From positions 229,736 to 293,735 of the forward strand of contig LLEY01000074.1 of NCBI GenBank assembly GCA_001414485.1: a stretch of 64,000 bases of DNA. Direction: 5' to 3'. Source of the stretch: Calycina herbarum (lineage: Eukaryota > Ascomycota > Leotiomycetes > Helotiales > Pezizellaceae). Positions 23,989 through 36,097 of the stretch are shown here, one piece after another (the stretch's first letter is position 1; each line of letters starts with the position of its first letter). The notes below the pieces were generated by a model that made no database searches, was not told where the DNA came from, and saw only the letters and a program-made list of their open reading frames with translations. The translations under genes were made by a program, and so were the position numbers.

Positions 23989-24927
23989 ATGGCCGACCCA
24001 TCCTTATACACATATCCTTCTCCTCTGAAGGGCTACGAAAACCTCCCACCACTTCCAACGGAGCGCGCAGCTGATTTGAAATCATTCGAGAATCCACAAA
24101 CGGGTATCCTGAGCAAGAGTTACGAACGTTTTGTCGAGCCATTGGACAATGGCATCAGAGGAGCCTTGTGAGTTTCTATCCCATTTTTGCTTTCTGCATA
24201 CCTTTATATTTTACTTTGACCGCCCCGTTCCGAGTACAAAGGTCAAATCAGCTGACACGTCCAACCCAACCAACAGTGATATTCACGTTTACTATTTTCA
24301 AGCAAACCCAGAGCAAACAAAGTTTGCAAAGGAATTGTGGGAGAGAATTAGGAGGGAATGTAAGTTTTTCTAGTGAATTTGAGAAATGATTATGCTAATT
24401 AGTAAAAGTTCCTGAGTTGAGGATTTATACGTTTTGGGATCGGCCAATAGGTCCACAGTGAGTATTTAGATTTCTTTGTTCATGATTACAAATTCTACCT
24501 TATTTTCAGAAGAAGATGCACTTGGGGTTATCGATTTTGTAGCGGGATTGATGCTTCACTGCTTTCCTTCTATCCCGGATCCTCTCATTCATTACCTTCT
24601 TAGAATTTTTCTGCCCGGAAAAACCGGAAAACTCTAAATACCACCTCCAATCTCATATTTGCATCTTCGAAAACATTCACTAACAACCTCAATAGTCCCG
24701 TAGCAATGTTTGAAGTAAACCTCTTCACACCCGCCCAGTTCGGTGCTTTCATCCCATGGCTCGTAATAAACCGCGGCCCTCTCAGTGCTCTCGTCCACCC
24801 AAATACCATAAACTACGAGACTGGTATCCATGAGGAGGAAGAAAGGGACCATACACAACGGGCGATCTGGTTGGGAGAGAAGCTTCCATTAGATCTTAGT
24901 ACGTTCAAGAGAATGAAGAAAGGTTGA
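23989..24927 (+). CDS. DOPA 4,5-dioxygenase family protein
   Basis: Four exons (23989-24167, 24277-24359, 24409-24457, 24696-24927) encode 180 residues. Basidiomycete members of this small cytosolic family cleave the catechol ring of L-DOPA to make betalamic acid or muscaflavin-type pigments; ascomycete members are mostly uncharacterised. Seen: the fungal N-terminus YTYPSPLKGYENLPPLP; FDIHVYYFQANPEQTKFAKELW with the first conserved His; PELRIYTFWDRPIGPHPVAMFEV with another His; and LVHPNT plus DHTQRAIWLGEKLPLDLS at the C-terminus. Each splice restores a conserved phrase in frame. The third intron is 238 bp, unusually long for so short a gene. Substrate in this organism is unknown. Confidence 0.9.
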
Positions 24928-25249
24928 GTTCGATGAGTATATGGGGAAATATTTGGGGGAATTGGGAGCGGGGTTTAGGATTCTCTGAGTATGTTTTTAC
25001 CATGGTGAACATGACGAATAATGACCTTATTCATTGAATTTCTCTCTCTCTCTCCTACTTATATCCTCGATTCGCTATATCCATTGATTTCAAGACAAGC
25101 AAACTTTAGCAAAAAATCTTCTTCAGCAAGCGACTTTCAACAACATTTTAAGCACATCTATTGTATGTCGAGATGCTAACTCCGCAAGCTTTGCAATTAC
25201 CCGAAGAGTGCAGCGCGCACATCAATACTTAGGCCACTCAAGGCAAAGC

Positions 25250-25480
25250 AGAATCAATCATTACCCAACTGTAATTTTTCTCTCAAGCTCTTCACTGTAC
25301 TGACCTCATTCTCAGCCCCTTTTTACACACAGAAAACTATTCTACTGTCGAATACTTATCTATCCTCAATCGCGTTTAAACTCTCAAATATCTCGACATT
25401 GTCGACTGGAAATGATTCAGTTACTAAAGAATACCTGTCCCAGCCTTTCAACTTCACCCTTCCAGCGCTAAAACTTCTTT
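25250..25480. repeat. diverged direct repeat, copy 1
   Basis: Matches copy 2 at 27210-27450. Shared landmarks in order are CATTACCCA, TTCTACTGTCGAA, TATCTATCCTC, AAATATCTCGACA and TTCACCCTTCCA, with many substitutions and small indels between them. No intact shared open frame remains. Confidence 0.6.
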
Positions 25481-25973
25481 TATAAGGCTACTTTCAATAC
25501 GGCTTCTAGAAATTACACCCTAAGTCTACCACCAGGGAATTTTCACTCTCTGGGCTCTGGAGGCAGGATTTCACATTTCTTCTGAATGTACTGTAGCTTC
25601 TACATCCTTCTCTTCTGAAAGTATTATTTTGTCGTCGAAGTATAACACTGCTCACATTCACGATCTCAACAAAAAAGGGAGTGCGTTTCAATCTTTAATG
25701 GATTTCTTAGCATTAAAATAACCCAACAATCATGTGCTTGTTTATGTTGCAGAAAAAGGAGTGTAGAAGGTAGTTAAGTACTAAAGTTACGATTTCGACT
25801 ACCTGAGATACTTCAACAATACCAAATATTCGATTACAAAACAACCACCGGTCGGAAACACCTTAATTTAAGATAAAATGGTAGATATGATTGAGCTCCT
25901 TGGTTTTCTCGAAGGAATTGTAATTTTATGGAAGTGGTGGCTGTATAAGTAATGCAGTCTGTACTCTCAGTAC

Positions 25974-25974
<1 letters not shown>

Positions 25975-26004
<30 letters not shown>
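25975..26004. repeat. homopolymer C tract, 30 bases
   Basis: Thirty consecutive C residues flanked by GTACA on the left and GGTACA on the right. The minus strand carries G30. The exact length is likely to be unreliable in sequencing. Confidence 0.9.
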
Positions 26005-26008
<4 letters not shown>

Positions 26009-26039
26009 CAACAATGAAAACTTTTGAGTAGATAGATAG

Positions 26040-26180
26040 TCTAGCGATGGATATTTGAAGCGACAGTAAATATAACAGGTTCGCTCCTTCCTTGCACCTA
26101 GCTCTCGTTGTTCCAGCTTAATAGAGTAATTCAAAGTAATTATCCTGAACACTTGGAACAATTTAAATTATTGACCGAGG
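26040..26180. mobile_element. short copy of the 10.1-kb relic family
   Basis: The stretch GAAGCG...TAAATATAA...TTCG, then CTCGTTGTTCCAGCTT, ATTCAAAGTAATTA and CTTGGAACAATTTAAATTATTG parallels both ends of the AT-rich relic at 10088-10740. The inner part is missing, so it looks like an internally deleted, unmutated copy. Confidence 0.55.
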
Positions 26181-27209
26181 TGTTTTAGGACAATCAAGTT
26201 CAATTGCCCTAATGTATTTGGTAATTGAAGTTTGAAAAACAAGGTCTTTACTGTCACTTTCAATGTCCCCCATGAGATGGGATAGAACTGTTTATCTCGT
26301 AGAAATTCAAGTTTCCAACAACTGAAATCTATCACCAAGGACTGTTGGCTTGGGAAGGTTAGAACTTAGAAGCATTTGTGCGTTGAAATCCAGCATCCCT
26401 ACTTTATCATCTACCAAAATATAACTCTCATTCTCTCAATTTCCTTGTACAGTTTTTCCAGAGAGTCCTAATTTTCCACCATCCCCCGGCCCCCCTCGAA
26501 TAATAAGAACCCAGATCCGAAGGTAGAACGAAATTCGACAAAGCAAAGCCTTCTAACAACCAACAATTCAGATGAAAGCACCAGTAAAAGAAGCTAGAGA
26601 GAAGAAACAACAAATCAATTCGTCCGGGGTTTCCGTTCTCCAAAGGACGGGCCTCTTCCCAGTATATAATTTAATATCTGTTCTTACGCAGAGGAATTCA
26701 ATCTCTCCATTAATTTTCGCCGACTGGTTCGGAGGAAATAGAGAGTGGTCAACCTCTTTTGAATCCCTTACGGAATAAGCAAGGGTAGTGTCTTCACCCA
26801 TGTGTGCTGGAAGAAGTTTTATCTTGCACTTGCCCACAGCTAAGGATGTGGCTCTAAATACCATTCACCAAGGTTAATCCATATCTCTTTTGCTACACGC
26901 AAATCCAACCAACGTAACCAGATAATTAATCCTCTCCAACCTGTAATCCATACCATATCCCAGATCCACAACAATCGCTCATCTTCAAAAATAACCAAAA
27001 CCCAACAAAAACCCCTTCTCAGCACTCCCTCGCTCCACCCTCCATACCTCTCAAAACAAACCCGTCGCATCAAGAAGAAGCCAACCCAAAGGCTACAAAA
27101 AGTCCCCTAAGCTTACACCCACAAACCCCCAAAACAGCGAGACAACCGCATGTATTGAATAACGAGAAGTTCAGTAACCCAGCGATAAACAAATCTCAAC
27201 GCAGACTTT

Positions 27210-27450
27210 CAAAACTTGATACCAATCAAAACTATACCCAGCAAATTTCAATTTATTCACTCTACCGACGACTTATCCATACACCTTTAAACACACACCC
27301 CGAGTGTTCTGCTGTCGAAAAAATATCTATCCTCGATCACCTTAACACTGTTAACAAATATCTCGACAATCCTGCAGCATGAATGAACAGAATCCAGATC
27401 TCATGGCCCCGGTGTCTCAATTCACCCTTCCACCACTCCAAAGGTTCATT
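27210..27450. repeat. diverged direct repeat, copy 2
   Basis: Same orientation as copy 1 and about 2 kb downstream. Landmarks TTCTGCTGTCGAA, TATCTATCCTC, AAATATCTCGACA and TTCACCCTTCCA keep their order and spacing. Confidence 0.6.
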
Positions 27451-28184
27451 TTGGTCCCACTTGTGTTGGTCGCTCAGACCAGGTTTAGATACTCATCCAC
27501 ACAATCAAGAATTGCTGAGCCAATCCACACTAAACTCACTAGTATTAAAAAGAACTTACCCCCCCCCCAAGTTAAAGAGGTCGTACAACACTTTCAAAAG
27601 CGAAAAAAAGGAAAGCAATTGTTTCAGAGAAAATGACAAGCAACGAGGTTCGAGAGGGAGAAAAAAATAATCTTGTGGTATATAGAAGAAGTGCCATGAC
27701 ACAAATTTCATATTTACAATCTCCCGTTTTCTTCACACCAATGACTCATCTACAAAAACACCAAGAGGAAAAAGGGGGGTAACTAGCCCCAAACCCCAAG
27801 AGCGAACCTGATCCAAGTCAATCTTATTCAATGTACAAAAGCACATCGTCTCGCTCGATTGGTCCACCCCAAACCCTCCTTCAGTCAACCCAATAAACAC
27901 TTTTCCGTCCAACCCACTTCTAAATCCCACCTCATTCAACTCAATCGCGACTCAAGCCAGAAACAACCCTGAATCAACCCATCAAATCGAAAAACTCGAA
28001 GAAATCGAAAAATCAAAGAAACCGCCAACACCAACGCGCCCATAAAAATGCAAAACAAACCAACCTCCCATCGGCGAAAAAGTTCTTTATGTAAAAAACA
28101 ACACGTATGAACAACCTAACCAACCCCCTTCCCTTTTATCCCCCGCAATATACCCCCATCTCAACTGCTGCCTTGCAAACATCT

Positions 28185-31100
28185 TTAACCAGCAGTAGTC
28201 AAAACATAAGAAGTAATAGCACTCATCCTCTCACTCGTCAACTTAAGACTAACCCTTAGCAGCTCCTGCACAACCTCCGGATCCGCCTTCTGCAACTTCT
28301 CCCAATTCTCGCGATCCATAACCCAACAGACACTATCCCGTTCAGCCTGCACAGTCGCGGTACGGTCCGTATCGGAGAAGAAGGGGAGTTCGCCACACGT
28401 GGTTCCGGCGACGATACTCTCAAAGTATTTACCCTGCGGCAACTCGTAGTCGGCACGAAGGATGCCCTCTTGTAGGAGGTAGAATCCATTTGCGACTTCA
28501 CCGGAATGGTAGAGGATTGTGCCGGCGAGATATTCTTTCTTGATAAAGAAAGGGGTAAGTCGGAACCAGAAATCTTCGTTCTTTTCGGTAAGTCCTTGGA
28601 AGGTTTGTAGGAGAAGACGAAGTGGTTCTTTGAAATTTGCATATCGAGTCTCTTGCGGACTATCGTCAAGGGTTGTAGTGGCTGCTTTTTGAAGTTGGCG
28701 GCGTCTGGGAGAACTGAATTGTGCATCGATGGAGTGCTCAGCCGGTTTGATTTGGCCTGGAACCTCGAGATTGACAGGAGCATTCCTGATGCTTCGTGCT
28801 GCTTTGCTAGAATAGAGCGTTTTCAACAACTCATTTTCGCAACTTTCCAATGCCGAATTGAGATCTTCAAATAGCTTAACTTCAAGTCCCACATTGGTTA
28901 ATGTTGTAGCGAAAGGACCACCAGATATCACGCCACTAAAGACGACCGTGACACCCTTTTTGGTGAACATTCTGTTTAATCGATTGAATGCTTCAGCTGC
29001 AGAATAATCAATTCCGGTGACGTGCCAAAGATCCAATACCAAGAATCGAATCGGCCGTTTATTGAAGGCTTCATCATCGACCAATGCCCGTAGGCGATCT
29101 TCGACGCTGACAATTGTACCGAAGAAAAGATACCCAGCAAGCTTTGTGACGTGAACTTGCTGTCCGGCTTTACGAAGAAAGCCGGATTGGGTAGGGTTTC
29201 TTCGCACAGTAGATCCCGCAATTTCGCCAGAGTAAGACGCTCTGATGGCAGGAATCCTCGAGGACTGAATCGTGAGGGACACCATGGCAAGTGTGACTCC
29301 GACAAATATGCCAACGACGAAATCGTAAATGCCCATGATCAAGACAATGAAAAGTACCTGTAGGACTATTAGCATCAAAAGTTCCAATAGAACAATTGGG
29401 ACTTGTTTGTAAACTCACGGTGAGGTACTCGAGCCAATTTAGCCCCTTCCTTGGCTTCCACAAGGCTTCGACCATTAGCTCAAACCCAAGAAGAAAAATC
29501 AAACATCCGACCATCATCACCGGGATGAAGCCGATAAGTGAGGGCCCTATTAGCATAACTCCGACTGTGCCAGCAGCGAGCATAATTCCTGCGAGGCGAC
29601 TATTACCGCCACTTCTGTAGAACATCACACTATTGGCATATACCAAGTAGTTTTGAATGCTACCTACGAACCCAGAAAGAGCATTTGATATACCATGTGC
29701 GACGAGTTCGCGGTCAAGGCTCAAATCGTCTTCTTTCACACTAAAACCAAGGGATGGAACATTGATTGGGACATGCAAAATACCGAAGAAAGTAAGGGAG
29801 AGAATTGATGGTATAGTCTCCGCGATTGCCTCCCAGTCTACCAGTTTAAAGTCTATACCAGTCAGTTGTTTTCCAAAAGATAAAACTCGTAGAAGGATAG
29901 AGCATACCGTATAAGGTGTAAAAGTACCACCAGGGCTCTCCTGATTCTGGACCTTCAAAGATCCAGCCTTTTTGAGTCAAATTGCCGAGATCCAATTCAT
30001 CAAGCGAAAACACAAAAAAGTAGAAGATGGCTGGAATGGTCAAGATATATCCCGGCATAAAGTAACGGCTGGAGACAACTTGCTCCCCTCGAAACAGGAT
30101 CAATGCAAGCACGAGTGGTATGATCCATAAAGTTATAGTGTCGGATTGGAATAACCTGTGAAGGGTGTCAAGGTTATACTCGAGATTGCCATCAATGCGA
30201 GCAGTGACTTCGATGCCTGTTGCAACAAGAAAGAAGCCAACACCACCAATGCATCCTGTTAAGATATGCCTGGGAATAAACCCGACAAGATATCCACAGC
30301 CGGTAATTCCCATGATAAAGAAGGCAATGCCAGTGACAATAGAACTGATCGCATATGCGGTGATTGTGGTTGCGATGACAGCCTTGGGATTTCCTTCCCC
30401 AACTTTAGCCATTATCACAAAAGCCATCTTGTGAAAGAATGGCACAACCTCGATCTGGGACACAATTAGTACTATACTACATAGATTACGGACTAGAGGG
30501 AACGAACCATCTCAGAACCAACTCCTCCCTTGAAGCGACTTGCACCACATGAGTAGACCAGTTGGGATACAATACAACTGACGTAAAACATGGATATGCC
30601 AGCCGAACCTAGTTTCTCAAACATGGGTTGACCTAAGGGAAACAAGATCATACCTAGAAAATTAAGGTTAGTATGGTCCTTTTAGTACTCAGCATACAAG
30701 CATTTCCCCCGCAATGGTGAGCAAGTGACCGAAGAACAATTTAAATACATACCATAAGACAAGGCATCCAGAACATTGAGTAACAGGCCGAGAATGACTG
30801 CCGGGAGGCACGCAGCAGGTGCAAGTACAGCATTATCCCAAATGGCCTTCTTATCCCAGCTTTTGGGGTTGACAATAGTCCGAGCAATGTGTATGCCTTT
30901 TTCCTGGGGCCATTGTACGACATTACGCAGCTTGGGCCACGAAGGAGACCTTCGAATAGCTTGCTCTTCAAGATCATCCTCTCCCGCTATGTAGTCTGGG
31001 TGATGTGGTTGGAGTTCGGGGTGTTTTGGTATCCTTTGCAACAATGGTGTTCGTTCATCCTCCACAACACCACCTGATGTTATTATCAATCGTCTTTGGT

Positions 31101-31798
31101 CCGGCTCCACAGCACCTCCATTATTGTTTATTACGGCCTTCCTAGAAGCCTTTCCGTTCTGAGCATTGTCCGTTGGTGATGTGCTTGGTGGGGACCGTCT
31201 CAACATATCCGTGAGGGCAGAATTGCTCGGGCGATCGGTAGGTGATCCGTCATTCTCTGGTGAGTCAGGTTCGGAAACTTCGTGTATGGTTTCGTGTTGC
31301 AATGGCTCTCCTAAAGTTGTGGAAGACTCGTGTTCAGACGGGTTGTTAAAGTAGGCCTCGAGATTGGTTTGAACGCTTCGACGTGGAGGGGAGGGACTAT
31401 GGATGGAACCTCTATCGGAAAGAGCATAGGAGGCAAGTTCGGCCGTGTCTTCTCGCACGCTCTGAGAGTACTGGGCATTGTCAACGGGAGCTGTTGTGTT
31501 GTTAGCAATTGCAAGTTGCATCATTCCAAAAAAAAAAATCGAACTTGCCTATCGGACCGCGATAAGAAAGCATGTGAACCGAGGATCGGGTTGGTTCTCT
31601 TGGGCCAGATGCGCTGAATGGATTGAGGGCAGAGGACAAAGTGGCATCGTGAGAACGGAGAGAGCCATGATGAACCTCGGAAAGATGGGTATCGTGGTTG
31701 TCGGAAGAGCCTGGAATGAATCTTGGGCTGGAGTGAGAGGTGGTGGAAGATGCTCGAGCCTTTCGAAAGGAGCCGAAGTTGTGAGTTGGCTCAGACAT
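28185..31798 (-). CDS. VSB1: SulP-family transporter with STAS and cyclic-nucleotide-binding domains, Vsb1-like
   Basis: Six exons (31798-31549, 31490-30753, 30653-30508, 30454-29908, 29852-29419, 29357-28185) encode 1095 residues. The layout matches yeast Ygr125w/Vsb1, a vacuolar protein needed for basic amino acid storage: a long Ser/Pro-rich cytosolic N-terminus (1-300), the SulP membrane core (about 303-740; e.g. ILGLLLNVLDALSYG, GFIPRHILTGCIGGVGFFL, LGFELMVEALW), a STAS domain (about 773-880; VLDLWHVTGIDYSAAEAF) and a cNMP-binding fold (about 957-1080; GELPFFSDTDRTATV). An acidic dileucine sorting signal, EDERTPLL, lies near residue 230 and supports vacuolar delivery. Intron 1 is of GC-AG type (G|GCAAGT...TGCTAAC...ACAG). 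An upstream in-frame ATG at 31969 is possible. Transported substrate is inferred from yeast. Confidence 0.9.
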
Positions 31799-33967
31799 GG
31801 GGATGGGTTGGGAAGGAGGGACGATGTCCTCCAACCACGTCAATACTTCTGAACGGAAGCGCAACTTGGGAGATTGAAGATGTCTTGTGTGAGAAAGAAA
31901 GCAAAAATTGGACGCCAACAAAGTGACGATCCTGTTCAATTGACTAGACGGGAGCGAGAGACGCTCCACTAGGGGCCCTTGCTAAAGCTTAAGCCGGTAT
32001 TGACTTATGACGCGATTGGCAATCTCGACGGCATTGAGAAAACCCAAGTTGGCAGAACAGATGGCTGGTGAAAGCAAAAAGGGGTATCTTGAGAAGGAGG
32101 GTTGAAGGCGTGAATGGGAGGTGAGGGATATAGAAGTAGGGAAGTAGGGAAGTAGGGATTTTGAGGGGATTATGAGATGGAGGGAAAGTCTTGCCTGGGA
32201 CCAGGATTCTGCTTGAAGTCTCCTCTTTGCAGTCCAGCATCCACTTTGTATGCAATTGCAATCTAGGGGCGTCTAGTCCAAGGAAGTCTAGGCAGATCTA
32301 CCCGTTGCGTCGTAGACCCTGGAAATAGTGTAGTGTAGTGTAGTGTCTAAACTTCTCCAAAGAGGCCAAGAGGGGGACAAGAGGGGGACAATAGGACCAG
32401 GGCTAGTAAGGAAGAGCTAGCAATATGGCCAAGCAAAGCTCGAGGTGATAGGTTGTTGCAGCTGCTAAGGTGAAGGTGGAGACGTCCAACGGTCAGGTCT
32501 GTCAAGAGGTTGCGCTTCTGATGACCTGACGGAGGGGAGCTTAGGGTTGACGGGGTTTTGACGAGGGGGAATTCTTGCCCCGCCACAGCCGCATCGAGCT
32601 TTTCAACCTGCATGCCATTTGCCTCAGCAGCAAGCATGCAACACTGCTCTACCCCTCGTTGCACAAACCAACGGTCATTCATCACCTCATCGGTGAAATC
32701 ACACAATCTACAATCGTTTCTGCGTCTTCAACGTGTTGGCAATGTTCTCATTTGTCATTTCAATTAGGTGATGCGTGTAAACTACAATGCTACATGACCA
32801 GAATGTCCCATCCGAACAATATCTCCTCCTGTCACTTTTTCAATTCCCGTTTCACAGCTAATTTTGGGATCCAGACTTGAATCAACCGCACAGGTGATTT
32901 TTTTTACCAGGGTTCAAATGGAGTGGAGGGTGGCGTCTTGATGCAGCAGATTTTCTCCTCCTTTCTCCTCTCCGAGTCTCCGGTCTTGTTGCCTTCTAAC
33001 CAATCACTCACGTTTGCCTATCATACCACTCTCCCCCTCCAGCAAGGAAAACACCAACCAAAATATAGAGGCAGCCCTATCCGTACATGAACCCCCTCTT
33101 CAACAACTTCGATTTTCTTCCCGAACCGTCCAAAATGCAACGGAAAGTTTTCCGAGGTGCTTTAGCGGCATTACACAGCATAACGTTGGATTTGGTGGAT
33201 GGCAGGACAAGCGAGATATTAGGTACTCGATACAACCTTCTCCACGTTCTCCTCCTCCCACGACACTGTATATGAGAACAAGAAGAGGAGAGAAGGCTCA
33301 AGAGAAAAGAAGACGCCAACCTTTATCCCCGCATCACCATGCAATGAAACAACGCCATCATAAGTTCGGAAGCAACCACCAGCATGCCGGTAAACGCCAT
33401 CCATCCCTCATTCGCTCCCATAGCATTGCAATTTTCTGCTGTTCTCATGATTTGCTGAAAAGTCGTCATTGCCTCCCCTCCCCAACACAGAATCCTCCAA
33501 ATGATCTAATGCCAGTCTTCTGATATCTCATCCTTCAAATTCATCACAAGTTCGCGAGAACTGATTTCCCCAATAAATATATCAGATACAAATCCACACT
33601 TAGCCGCATCCCCGCTTCCGTGCCATAAAGTTTTCACCAACGAGATCCACACATGGGCCAATGCACAGGAAAGGACTCCAACATGTCTGCAATTGAGCCC
33701 CACCAGAGTTCCAATTCTCTTCACTTCAACCCCTACAATAACCTGGGACAACCCCCACGGCGGATCGTCTCGCGGCTTGAATTCCGAATGTCAAGGCCCC
33801 TCCTAGGTATTCTATATCCTGGTGACATGCCGCTCATAGATGAATGGCAGAGCACAATGTATTGAACCTGCATTGCCCAAGCTTCTCCTCATTCTTCAAC
33901 GCGTCCTCTTCCTATTATTGACGTCCGAAGTCGCAGTTTGGTGCTTCGATTCCCGATTGACTACCCC
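31799..33967. other. intergenic stretch between the SulP gene and PSF1
   Basis: The left part is the SulP promoter and leader. A short TAGTG tandem repeat lies at about 32325-32346 and an AAGTAGGG tandem near 32133-32157. The open frames at 32347-32706 (minus) and 33014-33523 (plus) have no recognisable character. No gene is supported. Confidence 0.4.
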
Positions 33968-34886
33968 TCAGCTGAGCTTTTGTAGATACCCCTGTGCAAT
34001 TAGACGTTCCACATCTCCTTGCCTGACATAAAACTGTGAGTTCTTGGTTAGGTTGATGGTCCTATATGCAATTAGTATCTCGTCTCCAAGTCCAAACAAA
34101 CATGCCAACCCTCCAAACCCTCAACCCCATGCCCCTAAACACCCCCCCTCTCCCCCCAGCTAAGCCAATGGCCTCAAGCAAACTCCCAAGCATATGCCCG
34201 AGCATCTCCGATTGGACTGCGTAAACCAGAAAAGGAAGGGAGAAAACTAACCCATACTCCGTCTGAATCTCCCCCGCATCCTTCAAAACCCTAACATCAA
34301 TAAACAAATCCCTAGGTGGCTCCAAACTCCCCGTCAAATCAACATCCGTCCACCTCCCCTTATACGCCGCCAACAAATCCCCATAAAGCCTAACATACTC
34401 CTCCTCTTCGGGGGAGATACTACTCGTATTCCCCTCTCCATTTCCTTCTCCCCCTCCTCTTCCCCCTTCCTCTCCCCTTCCTTCTTGTCCCTCCTGTGCC
34501 AATTCCCCCAAATCCACACCCTCCCAAACCATCTCCTCCAGTTTATCACATCGCGTACGATGATATGCGAGTAAACAACGCTTGTTACGACGCATACACA
34601 GATGATCGACTAGGAGGGTACATGCTGTTGCCGGGTCTTGGGAGGGATCTATGGAGCCGTTATGTTGGTGGAGGATTTGGGAGACGTCTTTTGAGAGGTC
34701 GAGGACTTCGCGGGTGCAGAGGCGGGTTAGTTCGGTTTGGTAGGTGGGGAGGTGGGTTAGTTTTTGGGTGCGTTTGGCGTGTTGGACCTGTGTGAGAGAG
34801 AGAGGTTAGAGACGGGTATGAAAAGGGAGAATTGAGGGGAAGAGGAGGGAGGGACTTACGAGTTTGAGGCCTGCGTCTCCGTACAT
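33968..34886 (-). CDS. PSF1: GINS complex subunit Psf1
   Basis: Three exons (34886-34860, 34787-34252, 34061-33968) encode 218 residues, normal for the family. Psf1 is one of four GINS subunits that join Cdc45 and Mcm2-7 in the replicative helicase at nuclear replication forks. Seen: MYGDAGLKL from the 27-bp first exon; AKRTQKLTHLPTYQTEL; the signature CMRRNKRCLLAYHRTRCDKLEE; SSISPEEEEYVRLYGDLLAAYKGRW; LEPPRDLFIDVRVLKDAG; and the C-terminal INLTKNSQFYVRQGDVERLI. A Glu/Gly-rich insertion precedes the SSISPEEEEY segment. The last intron is 190 bp; reading through it gives an unrelated tail, so splicing is required for the conserved end. Confidence 0.95.
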
Positions 34887-36097
34887 TTTGTTCGAGGGGG
34901 TTGTTGATTTTGAATGGGGGTGCGTGCAATTGAAGTCTTGTCAAGCCTTGCGTATATTTTGATCGACGCGATGAGGGGTATGGCGCCCTTAGCACCTTCC
35001 CTTCAGGGTTCTTAGTGATGCTAGTGATATCACGTGTAAACTCTAAATCACTCAGGTCGCATCACCATTGACAGCGTCACTCTGGACTCTTGACATGCTC
35101 ACTATTTCATCGCATCACTACCCTCACCCGTCAATTCGCCGATGATGCGTCGACTTAGAGGAACCATTTTCTGTAGCTCCTTTCATTTACAGTACCACCG
35201 GCTACCCACTAGCTAAGTTGGGACAGTCGGGTCTCAGAAAACGGCAAGCTGCAGGACAATGCCATTCTTTTAAGAGGAACGAATTCCTCCCCGATAAGCT
35301 TCTTTCTTTGATCTTGGTTAACTTGTTCTCGCTATTTGTATTGGAACTGCTCCGGAGTTTCCATGTTTTTTGTTTTTGTTATACTCGACCTACTTGGATT
35401 TAGATTACGAAGGGAAAGAAAAGGGGGACATACTGAGTAAGAGTCCCGGCCATCGCTCTGCATACACCCAAGTAGCACGATGTTCTTCGAAAAGGTCTCG
35501 AACAAGTAAATTGATTATGCGAACGATTTAGAATAATCATCACTCGTCAGTCCTAATTGTTCCAAGTCTCTTAGCACAATTTATTCCAGCACAATGCCCT
35601 TCGCAGAACGATGACCAAGACTCTTGCAACAACATTCACGAATTCACGACAAAACCCAGAAACTTGGTATCAGGGATATGTACAATTTGTTCGACTCTAC
35701 TCAATACATATCCTCGATTATGCCGCAAGCATCAATAAAACCACATGACTTCCCAAATGAGAAGTCCTCACAACATAAATCCACCAACTCCCCCAAAGAG
35801 CCTACTTTTACAAGAAGATACAACACCCCCGAGCTTGCGTTCTTCGATAACTTTCTAAGTACAATGGATAATCATCTATCCAGATGTTTATTGTGCCCAA
35901 ACTCTTTCTTTCCCAAGGACCAAATGCAATAAAACTCCTTGAAAGTTGTAAGAAAACCAGGAAACGAAACAATCAATGTCAACCTCCAACGTCATGCATC
36001 GCTGCCAAAGAAGATGCTTCAAAATTCCTCCTCATTTTTTGCCCAGAAAAACTTCGTCTATGGTGTTCTATTTTGATCCAGGAGGTTGTGAGGAATC
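34887..36097. other. intergenic stretch upstream of PSF1
   Basis: It contains the PSF1 promoter on its left and the 3' untranslated region of the HMG-box gene on its right. Short frames at 35218-35403 and 35624-36177 are not supported as genes. Confidence 0.4.

Larger units (their letters stand above)
24928..28184. other. 3.3-kb intergenic stretch with repeats
   Basis: It holds a (CT)n run near 25042, a homopolymer C tract at 25975-26004, a short transposon-relic copy around 26040-26180 and two diverged direct-repeat copies near 25250-25480 and 27210-27450. The open frames at 27155-27382 and 27379-27636 overlap the second copy; they show no conserved character. The right end should include the 3' untranslated region of the SulP gene. 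Confidence 0.45.

Noticed and set aside
27155..27636. Two overlapping small frames (75 and 85 residues) joined by ATGA
   Set aside because: They overlap a diverged direct repeat whose other copy has no intact frame, and composition is low-complexity Lys/Gln/Pro.
33014..33523. 169-residue plus-strand frame
   Set aside because: Rich in His, Pro and Arg without structure; frames on the opposite strand overlap it equally well.
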